Positions 50,659-59,825 of a stretch of 64,000 nucleotides of DNA are shown here, one piece after another. The notes beneath the pieces are model-generated. The model made no database searches. It saw only the letters and a program-made list of their open reading frames with translations, and was not told the origin of the DNA. The stretch lies in the NCBI RefSeq assembly GCF_029893345.1, contig NZ_JARXVE010000010.1:164527-228526 (forward strand), written 5' to 3'. Within the stretch, counting starts at the first letter, position 1, and each line of letters opens with the position of its first letter. Source of the DNA: Mycolicibacterium frederiksbergense. Lineage in GTDB: Bacteria > Actinomycetota > Actinomycetes > Mycobacteriales > Mycobacteriaceae. The translations under genes and the position numbers were made by a program.

Positions 50659-51831
50659 ATGAAAGTCAATCTGGGTACCGGGGCGCAGAACTCCCACGAC
50701 TGGGAGCGCGTGCTCGCCGGAGATTTCAGCACCCCGCCCGCCACGCCGGACTACAAGTGCGTGCAGGCCGCGCTGGCCCTCGGCGATCTCGCCGAGCCGC
50801 TCGGCTTCGACGGGATCTGGTTCCCCGAGCACCACGGCACGCCATATGGCATGACGCCCAACCCGATTCAGGCCCTGACCTATTTCGCCGGACGCACCGA
50901 GCGGGTCAGCCTGGGCACCTTTGTGGCCGTGGTGCCGTGGTGGAACCCAATCCGGCTGGCCACCCAGATCGCCTACCTCGACATCGTCTCCAACGGTCGC
51001 TACACCACGATCGGCCTGGGCCGCGGCGTGTCGAAGGGCGAGTTCGCCGCGGTCGGTGTGCCGCGCGAGGAGAGCCGCGACCGGTTCAACGAAACCCTGG
51101 ACATCCTCAAGCTGGCCTTCTCCGGCGAGCGGTTCTCCTACGAGGGCAAGATCTTCTCCTTCCCGGAGATGTCGCTGCGTCCGGAGCCGATCAGCACCGA
51201 CCTGTTCGACCGGATCTACAGCTCGTCCTCGACCGCCGAATCGCTGGAGATCCTGTCCCGGCGCGGCATGGTGCCGCTGTTCGTCGGCAACAAGCCGATC
51301 ACCGATGCCGGCGAGGAGGTCCGCAAGGTCAACACCTTCCGCGCCGAGGAGGGCCTGGGGCCCTGCCAGCCCAAGAACGTGATGTTCATGCACTGCGTGC
51401 CAACGGAAGCCCAGGCCCAAGACACGGCGGAGTGGATCTGGACGGCCAACCGGGATGTCAACGTGCACTACGGTTTTGCCGACGCATCTAACTTCGTCGG
51501 CGTCAAGGGCTATGAGGCCTATGCCGCCCGTGAGGCCAGCGCTACCGCGGTGCTGGCCTCAGAGGTCGGTAACCAGAAGAAGGGCGGTCCGCCCGGATAC
51601 CACGCGTCGAACCTGCTGATCGGCACACCGGAGACGGTGTTCACCAAGCTCAAGGCAGCACAGGAGGCCTGTTCGTTCTGCGAGGTCACCATCGTCCCGC
51701 AGTTCGGCACCATGCCGTACGAGAAGGCGATGGACAGCGTCAAACTGTTCGCCGCCGAGGTGCTGCCCGCGGTGCACGAGATGGAAGCCCCGCTGCACCC
51801 GGCCGCGCTTCCGGAGAAGGCCAACGCATGA
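50659..51831 (+). CDS. luciferase-like (LLM) flavin-dependent monooxygenase
   Basis: This 390-residue LLM-family protein contains GFDGIWFPEHHGTPYGM near the N-terminus, the LGTFVAVVPWWNPIRLATQIAY strand typical of the barrel and the GRYTTIGLGRGVSKGEF flavin-site loop. It should use reduced FMN or F420, as many mycobacterial members do. It follows AAGGAGCCGTA and overlaps the Baeyer-Villiger gene by ATGA. Confidence 0.87.
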   Translation: MKVNLGTGAQNSHDWERVLAGDFSTPPATPDYKCVQAALALGDLAEPLGFDGIWFPEHHGTPYGMTPNPIQALTYFAGRTERVSLGTFVAVVPWWNPIRLATQIAYLDIVSNGRYTTIGLGRGVSKGEFAAVGVPREESRDRFNETLDILKLAFSGERFSYEGKIFSFPEMSLRPEPISTDLFDRIYSSSSTAESLEILSRRGMVPLFVGNKPITDAGEEVRKVNTFRAEEGLGPCQPKNVMFMHCVPTEAQAQDTAEWIWTANRDVNVHYGFADASNFVGVKGYEAYAAREASATAVLASEVGNQKKGGPPGYHASNLLIGTPETVFTKLKAAQEACSFCEVTIVPQFGTMPYEKAMDSVKLFAAEVLPAVHEMEAPLHPAALPEKANA

Positions 51832-53675
51832 CCCAGCCCAACACCTGCGGGCCCACCGATACCCCGGCCGATATCGACATCGAGGCGCTCCGGGAACGCT
51901 ACGCCGCCGAGCGGGCCAAGCGGCTGCGGCCCGAGGGGGGAGACCAGTACCTGGAACTGGAAGGCGATTTCGCCGACTTCTACGAGATCGACCCGTACAC
52001 GACGGCGACCGAACGGGACCCGATCACCGAGGACTCCGACGTCGTCATCCTCGGAGGTGGCTTCGCCGGTCTACTGGCCGGGGCGTATCTGAAGAAGGCC
52101 GGTGTCGAGGGGATCCGCGTCATCGAGATGGCCGGTGACTTCGGTGGAGTGTGGTACTGGAACCGCTTCCCGGGGATCCAGTGTGACAACGACGCCTACT
52201 GCTACATCCCGCTGCTCGAAGAGCTCGACTTCATGCCGAGCAAGAAATTCGCCGACGGCGCCGAGATCTGGCAGCACTGCCGCAACATCGGCAAGCACTT
52301 CGGCCTCTACGACGGTGCACTGTTCTCCACTCAGGTGCGCGAACTGCGTTGGGACGACGGGGCACAGCGCTGGCAGATCAGCACCGACCGGGGCGATGAC
52401 ATCCGGGCCCGTTTCGTGGTCATGGCGCAAGGCTCCTACAACCGTCCGAAGCTACCGGGCATCCCTGGGATCAAAGACTTTACCGGGCATGTGTTCCACT
52501 CCGCGCGTTGGGATTACGACTACACCGGCGGGGACGCCGACGGCGACCTGCGCAAGTTGGCCGACAAACGCGTCGCCCTGGTCGGCACCGGCGCGACGGG
52601 CATCCAGTTGGTACCGCACCTCGGCCGCGATGCCCAGCAGCTGTTCGTCTTCCAGCGGACGCCGTCGTCGGTTGACGCGCGATCCAACCCACCCACAAAT
52701 CCGGCGTGGGCTGCGTCCCTGCAACCGGGTTGGCAGGAGGAGCGGAAGCGCAACTTTCACAACTGGTCGCCATTCGTCGGTGTGGTGTTCGGTGAACCAG
52801 ACCTGGTCTGCGACTTCTGGACCGAGCTCGGGCGCAACCTGACCGCCCGGATCGCGGCCAGCGACGACCCGGCATCGGTGACCATCGAGCAGATCATGGC
52901 GTTCCGGGAAGAGGAAGACTTCAAGATCATGGAGCGGCTGCGCCGGCTCGTCGGCGAGATCGTGGCGGATCCCGAGACCGCCGAGGCGTTGAAGCCGTAC
53001 TACCGCTTCATGTGCAAGCGGCCGACTTCGAGTGAGCAGTATCTGGCCACGTTCAACCGTCCCAATGTGACGCTCGTCGACGTGTCGGCATCCAAGGGTG
53101 TGGAAAGGCTGACCGAGAAGGGCATCGTTGCCAACGGTGTCGAATACGAAGTCGACTGCGTGATTTTCGCGAGCGGCTTCGAGATCTCCACCGAGATCAG
53201 CCGCCGGTTCGCGATCGAGCGCATCGTGGGCCGCGACGGAGTGTCCCTGTTCGACTACTGGCAGAACGACTACAAGACACTGCACGGCATGACCAGCCGC
53301 GGATTCCCCAACCAGTTCTTCATGGGTTTCATCCAGGGCGGCGTGTCGGCCAACACCACGGCGATGTTCGAACAACAGGCCAGGCACATCGCCTACATCA
53401 TCGCCGCGGCGCAGAACCGGGGTGCCACCACGGTCGAGCCCAGCCAGGAGGGCCAGGACGCCTGGGTGTCGACGGTCCGCGAACTGGCGATCGACAACTC
53501 GGCGTTCGAATTATCGTGCACGCCTGGCTACTACAACAACGAGGGCCGCGGTGGCGCGGAGCGCAACGGCGCATTCCTGGGTGATTTCTACTCGCCCGGG
53601 TTCTACGCCTTCGACGAGCTGATCGCTGACTGGCGGGCCAAGGGCGACCTCGACGGATTAGAGCTCACCACATGA
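51828..53675 (+). CDS. type I Baeyer-Villiger monooxygenase
   Basis: This 615-residue flavoprotein has two Rossmann motifs (GGGFAG at 76-81 and GTGATG at 253-258) flanking the Baeyer-Villiger fingerprint FTGHVFHSARWD (218-229), and the GGVWYWNRFPGIQCDND segment seen in cycloalkanone monooxygenases. It converts a ketone to an ester or lactone with NADPH and O2. An extended N-terminus of about 65 residues precedes the FAD motif. The lactone could be opened by the SMP-30-like protein of the divergent operon. Confidence 0.92.
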   Translation: MTQPNTCGPTDTPADIDIEALRERYAAERAKRLRPEGGDQYLELEGDFADFYEIDPYTTATERDPITEDSDVVILGGGFAGLLAGAYLKKAGVEGIRVIEMAGDFGGVWYWNRFPGIQCDNDAYCYIPLLEELDFMPSKKFADGAEIWQHCRNIGKHFGLYDGALFSTQVRELRWDDGAQRWQISTDRGDDIRARFVVMAQGSYNRPKLPGIPGIKDFTGHVFHSARWDYDYTGGDADGDLRKLADKRVALVGTGATGIQLVPHLGRDAQQLFVFQRTPSSVDARSNPPTNPAWAASLQPGWQEERKRNFHNWSPFVGVVFGEPDLVCDFWTELGRNLTARIAASDDPASVTIEQIMAFREEEDFKIMERLRRLVGEIVADPETAEALKPYYRFMCKRPTSSEQYLATFNRPNVTLVDVSASKGVERLTEKGIVANGVEYEVDCVIFASGFEISTEISRRFAIERIVGRDGVSLFDYWQNDYKTLHGMTSRGFPNQFFMGFIQGGVSANTTAMFEQQARHIAYIIAAAQNRGATTVEPSQEGQDAWVSTVRELAIDNSAFELSCTPGYYNNEGRGGAERNGAFLGDFYSPGFYAFDELIADWRAKGDLDGLELTT

Positions 53676-54502
53676 CGACGACAACCACGCTTGAGACCCG
53701 GGATATCAAGCCGCGCATCGGAACCGAGATCCGTGCCGACAAGGCCACGCTGCTCTCCGGTGCGCATGCCGGGCGGATCCGGGAACTGCTGGAGCAGCGC
53801 GGGGTGCTGGTGTTCCCACAGATCGGCTTCACCGACGACGAGCAGATCGCCTTCACCGAAACCCTCGGAACGTTCGCCCCGGAACGCCACGGCGAGAAGC
53901 TGTACAAGGTGTCGCTGGACACCCAGGTGAACAAGCAGGCCGACTATCTCAAGGGCTCGTTGTACTGGCACATCGACGGAACCATGAACGAGGTGCCGAT
54001 CCTGGCCTCGCTGCTGCAGAGCATGGCGCTGGGCAACCCCGAGGAGGGGGACACCGAGTTCTGCAACACCTATGCCGCCTACGACGACCTGTCCGAGGAG
54101 GACAAGGCCGACATCGCCGATCTGCGGGTGATGCACTCGGCGTGGAACACGCTGTTCTACTACGACCCGGAACCCAGCATCAAGACGCTGCGCGGCATGA
54201 TGGCGATCGGTGACCGCGAGCTGCCGCTGGTGTGGACGCACCAGTCCGGCCGCAAGTCGCTGGTGCTCGGCGCCACCGCGCGCCATATCGTCGACACCGA
54301 CTTCCGTAAGAGCGCCGAACTACTGGTGCGGCTGAGGGATTGGGCCACCCAGCCCGATTTCACCTACCGGCACACATGGACCGTTGGTGACCTGGTGATC
54401 TGGGACAACACCGGAACCATGCACCGGGCCACGCCGTACGACCCGGCGTCGGGCCGGTTGCTGCAGCGCACCAAACTCGAGGGCGAGGAGCCGTTCGCTT
54501 GA
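53672..54502 (+). CDS. TauD/TfdA-family Fe(II)/2-oxoglutarate dioxygenase
   Basis: This 276-residue enzyme has the iron ligands His100 and Asp102 in WHIDGT and His251 in MHRA, with an Arg in RLLQRTKL for 2-oxoglutarate. It hydroxylates a substrate with loss of CO2 from 2-oxoglutarate, often cleaving an ether, sulfonate or side chain. It overlaps both neighbours by 4 bp, so it belongs firmly to this operon. Confidence 0.9.
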   Translation: MTTTTTLETRDIKPRIGTEIRADKATLLSGAHAGRIRELLEQRGVLVFPQIGFTDDEQIAFTETLGTFAPERHGEKLYKVSLDTQVNKQADYLKGSLYWHIDGTMNEVPILASLLQSMALGNPEEGDTEFCNTYAAYDDLSEEDKADIADLRVMHSAWNTLFYYDPEPSIKTLRGMMAIGDRELPLVWTHQSGRKSLVLGATARHIVDTDFRKSAELLVRLRDWATQPDFTYRHTWTVGDLVIWDNTGTMHRATPYDPASGRLLQRTKLEGEEPFA

Positions 54503-55419
54503 GCACGCTCAGATTCGACGATCGTGTCGCCGTCATCACCGGCGCCGGCCGGGGGCTGGGCCGCGAGTACGCCCTGCTGCTGGCGTCGAGGGGCGCCAAG
54601 ATCGTCGTCAACGACCCGGGTGGCAGCCTCGATGGTGAGGGCAGCGACGCCGGACCCGCACAGCAGGTCGTCGACGAAATCGTCTCGGCCGGTGGACAAG
54701 CCGTCGCCGTCACCGATTCGGTGGCCACCGCCGACGGCGGCCGGGCCATCATCGACGCGGCGATCGGGCACTTCGGCCGGCTCGACATCCTGATCCACAA
54801 TGCCGGCACGGTGCGTCGAGGCTCGTTGAAGGAACTCACCTACAGCGATTTTGATGCGGTGCTCGATGTGCATCTGCGCGGTGCGTTCCACGTTGTGCGC
54901 CCGGCCTTTCCGCTCATGTGTGCGGCCGGCTATGGCCGGGTGGTGCTGACCTCCTCGATCGGTGGGCTGTACGGCAACCATGAGGTGGCCAACTATGCGG
55001 CGGCCAAGGCCGGGATCCTCGGGCTGTGCAATACGGTGGCGCTCGAAGGTGCCGCCGAGGGCGTGCTGTGCAATGCGATCGTGCCAGGTGCGGTGACCCG
55101 GATGGCCGAGGGGCTGGACACCTCGGCCTATCCACCGATGGGTCCGGAGCTGGTGGCACCGGCCGTGGGCTGGCTGTCCCACGAATCCTGTTCTGTCACC
55201 GGCGAGTTCTTCGTGGCGATCGCGGGCCGGTTGGCGCGTGCCGTCATCGCCGAGACGCCCGGCGTGTACCAGCCGACGTGGACCGTCGAGCAGGTCGGCG
55301 AACGCATCGACGAGATCCGCGATCTGGCGACGCCCGTGGTGTTCCCGGTGGTTCCCGACGGGCATGCCGACCACATCCGCTACAGCTTCGGACGGGCAGT
55401 AGAGGAGGCCAGATCATGA
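54499..55419 (+). CDS. SDR-family hydroxyacyl-CoA dehydrogenase-like protein
   Basis: This 306-residue SDR has GAGRGLGREYALLLASRGA, the VVNDPGG segment characteristic of MFE-2/HSD17B4-type 3-hydroxyacyl-CoA dehydrogenases, HNAGTVRR, and the catalytic YAAAK near residue 156. The TTG start at 54499 overlaps the dioxygenase stop. It is suited to the third step of beta-oxidation of the CoA esters formed by the locus. Confidence 0.85.
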   Translation: MSTLRFDDRVAVITGAGRGLGREYALLLASRGAKIVVNDPGGSLDGEGSDAGPAQQVVDEIVSAGGQAVAVTDSVATADGGRAIIDAAIGHFGRLDILIHNAGTVRRGSLKELTYSDFDAVLDVHLRGAFHVVRPAFPLMCAAGYGRVVLTSSIGGLYGNHEVANYAAAKAGILGLCNTVALEGAAEGVLCNAIVPGAVTRMAEGLDTSAYPPMGPELVAPAVGWLSHESCSVTGEFFVAIAGRLARAVIAETPGVYQPTWTVEQVGERIDEIRDLATPVVFPVVPDGHADHIRYSFGRAVEEARS

Positions 55420-56576
55420 CCACCGGTCCGCTACAAGGGGTTCGGGTCGTCGACCTCACCGCCATGGTGATGGGTCCGTACTGCACGCAGATCATGGCCG
55501 ACATGGGTGCCGACGTCATCAAGGTCGAGACCCCGGCCGGGGACAACACCCGCTACATCTCGGTGGGCCCGGCCCCCGGTATGAGCGGGGTGTTCGTCAA
55601 CGTCAACCGCGGCAAGCGCAGCGTGGTGCTGGATCTGATGTCGCCGCAGGGCAAGGACGACCTGCGCGCGCTGATCGCCGATGCCGATGTGTTCATCCAC
55701 TCGATGCGGGCCAAGGCCATCACCAAGCTGGGCTTCGGCTACGACGAGGTGGCCGCGATCAACCCGGGCATCGTCTACACCAACTGTTACGGGTATGGCC
55801 GGCGTGGGCCGGATGCCGACCGGCCCGCCTACGACGACACCATCCAGGCCGAGTGCGGATTGCCTGCGGTGCAAGAGCAATTGACCGGTGAGGCGTCGTA
55901 TGTCGGGACCATCATGGCCGACAAGGTGGCCGGGCTGACGGCGCTGTACGCCACCATGATGGCGCTGTTTCACCGGGAGCGCACCGGCGAGGGCCAGGAG
56001 GTGGAGGTCAGCATGTTCGAGACCATGGCCTCCTTCATGCTGGTCGAACATGCCAATGGCGCCATGTTCGACCCGCCGCTTTCTCCGGCGATGTATCCCC
56101 GGGCGGTCACCCCGAACCGCAGGCCGTACGAGACCAAGGATGGCCACATCGCGGCGCTGGTCTACAACGACAAGCACTGGAATGCGTTCATCGAACGGGT
56201 GCAACCGGCGTGGATGGCTGAGTACGGCCCGGCGCTTGCTTCTTTGGAGCAACGGGCGCAGCAGATCGACACCGTGTACGCATTGGTGGCGCAGACCCTC
56301 AAGGAACGCACCACCGCGGAGTGGTTGGACCTGTTCGGGGACTTGGAGATCCCGGCGGCCCCCATGCTCACCCCCGACGAACTGTTCGAGAACGAGCATC
56401 TCAATGCCGTCGGGCTGTTCGAGACTCTCGATACCCCGCACGGTCGGGTGCGGATACCCGGTGTGCCGACCTGGTTCTCCCGCACCCCGGGTCGGGTCGC
56501 CGGGTATGCACCGGAACTGGGAGCCGACACCGCCGAGGTGCTGGCCCAGCTCGGCTCCCGCGACAAATCCGGATAG
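55416..56576 (+). CDS. class III (CaiB/BaiF) CoA-transferase
   Basis: This 386-residue protein begins GVRVVDLTAMVMGPYCTQIM and has the nucleophilic Asp140 in RPAYDDTIQAECGLP. It moves CoA between carboxylic acids and could activate a substrate without ATP or recycle CoA. The ATG at 55416 overlaps the SDR stop; a much longer open frame upstream is only a shadow. It lies 23 bp before the first acyl-CoA dehydrogenase. Confidence 0.9.
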   Translation: MTTGPLQGVRVVDLTAMVMGPYCTQIMADMGADVIKVETPAGDNTRYISVGPAPGMSGVFVNVNRGKRSVVLDLMSPQGKDDLRALIADADVFIHSMRAKAITKLGFGYDEVAAINPGIVYTNCYGYGRRGPDADRPAYDDTIQAECGLPAVQEQLTGEASYVGTIMADKVAGLTALYATMMALFHRERTGEGQEVEVSMFETMASFMLVEHANGAMFDPPLSPAMYPRAVTPNRRPYETKDGHIAALVYNDKHWNAFIERVQPAWMAEYGPALASLEQRAQQIDTVYALVAQTLKERTTAEWLDLFGDLEIPAAPMLTPDELFENEHLNAVGLFETLDTPHGRVRIPGVPTWFSRTPGRVAGYAPELGADTAEVLAQLGSRDKSG

Positions 56577-56599
56577 CGTCCGGAACAGGAAGGCCAGGA

Positions 56600-57754
56600 G
56601 TGGATTTCGATTTTGGTGCGAAGGCCGACACATTGCGTGCCGAGCTGCGTGCACTGATCGCGGAGCAGGTGCCCGCCGATTTTCTCGGCGCGTTCACCGA
56701 TGACCCTGCCGATCTGGCGGTGGCCCAGCAGTTCTGCCGCACGCTGGCCCAGCAGCACTTGCTGTGCATGTCGTGGCCGAAGGAGTTCGGCGGCGGCGAC
56801 GCCTCGGTGTGGGAGCAGACCGTGGTGCGCGAGGAGATGTGGGCGCACCACGAACCGCGCGGCGCGCAGTACATGGGCGTCAACTGGGTGGGGCCGATCA
56901 TCATGTGGCACGGCACGCCAGCGCAGCAGCGCAAGCACCTGCCGCCGATCGCCAACGGCGAAGTGATCTGGTGCCAGGGCTTTTCCGAACCCGAGGCCGG
57001 TTCCGATCTGGCCTCACTGCGCACCTTCGCCCGCCGCGAGGACGACGGCTGGCGGATCAACGGCCAGAAGATCTGGACCTCGTACGCCACCATGGCGCAG
57101 TGGATTTTCCTGCTGGCCCGCACGTCTAAGGGTGAGAAGAAACAACAGGGCATGACCATCTTTCTGGTGCCGATGGATGCCCCGGGTATCCAGGTGCGTC
57201 CGATCCGCACCATGATGGGCCCGCACCACCTCAACGAGGTGTTCTTCGACGAGCTGAAGGTCACCGAGGCTGATGTTCTGGGCACGGTGGACCAGGGCTG
57301 GTCGATCGTGCAGGACGTGGTGTCGTTTGAGCGGGTCGGCATCGCCCGCTACGCGCGGTGCGAGCGGCTGTTGCAGGCCGCCCCGGAGGTGCTCGGCGAC
57401 AGGTGGGAGCAGCTGCCCGCGGAGTTGCGGGGCCGGTGGACGCGGATGCTCACGCACTGCCGCCGGGCCCGGCTGATGGCCTACCGGGTGGTGTCGATGC
57501 AGGCCGCCGGGCGGGTGAATCCCGGTGACTCCGCGGCATATCGGATCGCGGTGACGAGATTGGATCAGGAGAGCGCCGAGGTGCTCATGGAAATTGTCGC
57601 GGTCCTGCCGCGAGGTGACAGCACAGAAGCCGAGTACTTCCGCGCCGAGGTCGAGGATCACTGGCGCTACTCACAGGCGTCCACGGTGTCCTCGGGCAGC
57701 ATCGAGATGCAGCGCATCCTGCTGGCGCGAACCATGCTGGCCGGGAAGGCGTGA
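56600..57754 (+). CDS. acyl-CoA dehydrogenase (large subunit type), first pair
   Basis: This 384-residue protein starts at GTG 56600, with GGCCAGGA just upstream. It has the ACAD FAD/substrate segment WCQGFSEPEAGSDLASLRTF and the C-terminal SSGSIEMQRILLARTML. It forms an alpha,beta double bond in an acyl-CoA. It is coupled by GTGA to a shorter ACAD, as in the heterotetrameric FadE pairs used by mycobacteria for steroid and branched substrates. Confidence 0.88.
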   Translation: MDFDFGAKADTLRAELRALIAEQVPADFLGAFTDDPADLAVAQQFCRTLAQQHLLCMSWPKEFGGGDASVWEQTVVREEMWAHHEPRGAQYMGVNWVGPIIMWHGTPAQQRKHLPPIANGEVIWCQGFSEPEAGSDLASLRTFARREDDGWRINGQKIWTSYATMAQWIFLLARTSKGEKKQQGMTIFLVPMDAPGIQVRPIRTMMGPHHLNEVFFDELKVTEADVLGTVDQGWSIVQDVVSFERVGIARYARCERLLQAAPEVLGDRWEQLPAELRGRWTRMLTHCRRARLMAYRVVSMQAAGRVNPGDSAAYRIAVTRLDQESAEVLMEIVAVLPRGDSTEAEYFRAEVEDHWRYSQASTVSSGSIEMQRILLARTMLAGKA

Positions 57755-58677
57755 CCATGATTCTCGATCTCAGCGACGACGCCAAAGAGTATGGCCGCCA
57801 GGCGCTCAAGGCGTTCGAGGCGGCCGGAGGCGATCAGCTGCTGTTCCAGGCCGATACCAAGCCGGAAACCCGTGCGGGGCTGGTAATTCCGGTTCTAGAC
57901 AGCCTGGGCGGCTTCGAGCTGGAGCCGCGCACCGATACGGATTCGCTGGAGGCGGCGGCCGCGCTGTGCCGCAGCGCCGGGTACTGGGCGGTGCCCTATC
58001 CGGTGGCCGAGCGGCTGTCGCGCCCGGAGGATCTCGACGTCGACGGGCTGATCGTCATCGATGCCGGCGCGCCCGAGGGGACTCTGCAGGGTCTGGACAA
58101 TCGTTGGGCCACCGTCGCTTTGGACGGGGTGCGCAGCATCGTGACCGGGTTCGGTGCGTCCGGCCCGGCGTTCGTCACCGCACTGGAACTGTCCACGCTG
58201 GACGAGGCGGGCGCTAAAGACGTGGCATTGGCCCTGGTGCTGCCGTGCTGGACCCTGCTCGGCATGCTGGACCGGGCCATCGATCTGACCATTGCGCACG
58301 TCAGCCTGCGCAAGCAGTTCGGCCAGCCGCTGTCGGCCTTCCAAGGCGTGCAGTTCCAGCTGACCGACGCCGAGGTGGAGCGCAGCGGCGTCGACATCCT
58401 GGCGAAATACGCGCTGTGGAGCCTGAATACCCATCCGGCCGACGAGGCGATCCACGATGCGCTGGCGCTGCGGCTGGCCGCGATCGAGGCCGCCGAGGTG
58501 GTCTTCCGGGTGTGCCATCAGCTGCACGGTGCGGTCGGCTTCTGCGATGAGACCACGCTGTCCTGGCTGTCGCGCTACAGCCAGCCGCTGCGTCGCCTGC
58601 CCTTCGGGGTGTGCACAACCCGCGATACGTTTACCGCCCGGCTGGGCCGGCGCGGACTCACCGGGTTGTTCTCATGA
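57751..58677 (+). CDS. acyl-CoA dehydrogenase (small subunit type), first pair
   Basis: This 308-residue protein is shorter than a full ACAD and keeps mainly the C-terminal helical domain (RKQFGQPLSAFQGVQFQLTD and HQLHGAVGFCDET). The N-terminal part is divergent. Such proteins pair with a full-length subunit to make one active site. The GTG start overlaps the previous stop; ATG 57757 is an alternative. Confidence 0.83.
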   Translation: MTMILDLSDDAKEYGRQALKAFEAAGGDQLLFQADTKPETRAGLVIPVLDSLGGFELEPRTDTDSLEAAAALCRSAGYWAVPYPVAERLSRPEDLDVDGLIVIDAGAPEGTLQGLDNRWATVALDGVRSIVTGFGASGPAFVTALELSTLDEAGAKDVALALVLPCWTLLGMLDRAIDLTIAHVSLRKQFGQPLSAFQGVQFQLTDAEVERSGVDILAKYALWSLNTHPADEAIHDALALRLAAIEAAEVVFRVCHQLHGAVGFCDETTLSWLSRYSQPLRRLPFGVCTTRDTFTARLGRRGLTGLFS

Positions 58678-59825
58678 CCGGACTCGAAGACTTCCGGGCC
58701 ACCGTGCGGGACTGGTGCGCCGCGCACGTCCCGAAAGACTGGCGCAGCAACCAAACCGGGGTCGGCGACGACGAATTCGTGGCCTTCCAGAAGGCCTGGT
58801 TCGCACAGTTGCACACCGCCGGATACGCCGTCCCGCACTGGCCGGCCGAATGGGGCGGCGGCATGGGGGTCGCTCAACAGATCGTGCTGTATCAGGAGTT
58901 GGCCGCGGCCGATGCGCCCCGACTGGTGCTGGCCTTCGTCGGCATCCACCACGCCGCCTCCACGTTGCTGGCCGCCGGTACCGACGAGCAACGCAAGCGT
59001 CACCTGCCGGCCATTCTGGACGGGGAGATCTGGGTGCAGGGCTTCTCCGAACCGGAGGCCGGATCCGATTTGGCCGCGCTGCGCACCACGGCCAAAGCCG
59101 ACGGCGACAACTTCATCGTCAACGGCCAGAAGCTGTGGGCCAGCGGCGCCAAGCACGCCGACTGGTGCCTGCTGCTGGCCCGTACCGATCCCGATGCGCC
59201 TAAACGGCATGGTATTTCGTACTTCCTGATGGACATGACCACGCCCGGCATCGACGTCCGGCCGATCCGCAACGCGGTGGGGGATTCGCACTTCTGCGAG
59301 ATCTTCCTCAACGATGTGGCGGTACCCGCGGCCAATCTGGTCGGCCCGGTGAACCAGGGCTGGCAGGTCGCGCAGGCCACTCTGGGCGCCGAGCGTGGCA
59401 TGACCATGCTGGAGCTGGCGGAGCGGCTGAGCAATGCCGGGTTCACCTGGCTGCTGCAGGCCTGTTCGCCGGTCGAGGACCCGGTGGTGGCAGATCGGCT
59501 GGCGCAGTTCGAGATTGAGCTGACCGGTCTGCGCGGGTTGTGCCGGGATCTGGTGGAGCGCACCGAGGCCGGGCAGGCCGGTCCGGCCGACGCCTCGATC
59601 GTCAAGCTCTACTACAGCGAGCTGTTGCAGCGGATGACCGGGTACGGCGCGGAGATCGGCGGCCTGGCCGCCCACACCGTGCTGACCAAACCGGCATCCA
59701 GCGGCTGGGAGTCCGGCGCCTGGATGCTCGACTTCATCGGCTCGTGGGAATGGACCATCCCCGGCGGCGCCAGCGAGATTCAGCGCACCATCATCGGTGA
59801 GCGTGGACTGGGGTTGCCGCGATGA
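58674..59825 (+). CDS. acyl-CoA dehydrogenase (large subunit type), second pair
   Basis: This 383-residue ACAD has WVQGFSEPEAGSDLAALRTT, the loop WTIPGGASEIQRTIIGERGL at the C-terminus and a normal full-length fold. The ATG at 58674 overlaps the previous stop. It differs enough from the first large subunit to suggest a different acyl-CoA or a later cycle of the same degradation. Confidence 0.88.
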   Translation: MTGLEDFRATVRDWCAAHVPKDWRSNQTGVGDDEFVAFQKAWFAQLHTAGYAVPHWPAEWGGGMGVAQQIVLYQELAAADAPRLVLAFVGIHHAASTLLAAGTDEQRKRHLPAILDGEIWVQGFSEPEAGSDLAALRTTAKADGDNFIVNGQKLWASGAKHADWCLLLARTDPDAPKRHGISYFLMDMTTPGIDVRPIRNAVGDSHFCEIFLNDVAVPAANLVGPVNQGWQVAQATLGAERGMTMLELAERLSNAGFTWLLQACSPVEDPVVADRLAQFEIELTGLRGLCRDLVERTEAGQAGPADASIVKLYYSELLQRMTGYGAEIGGLAAHTVLTKPASSGWESGAWMLDFIGSWEWTIPGGASEIQRTIIGERGLGLPR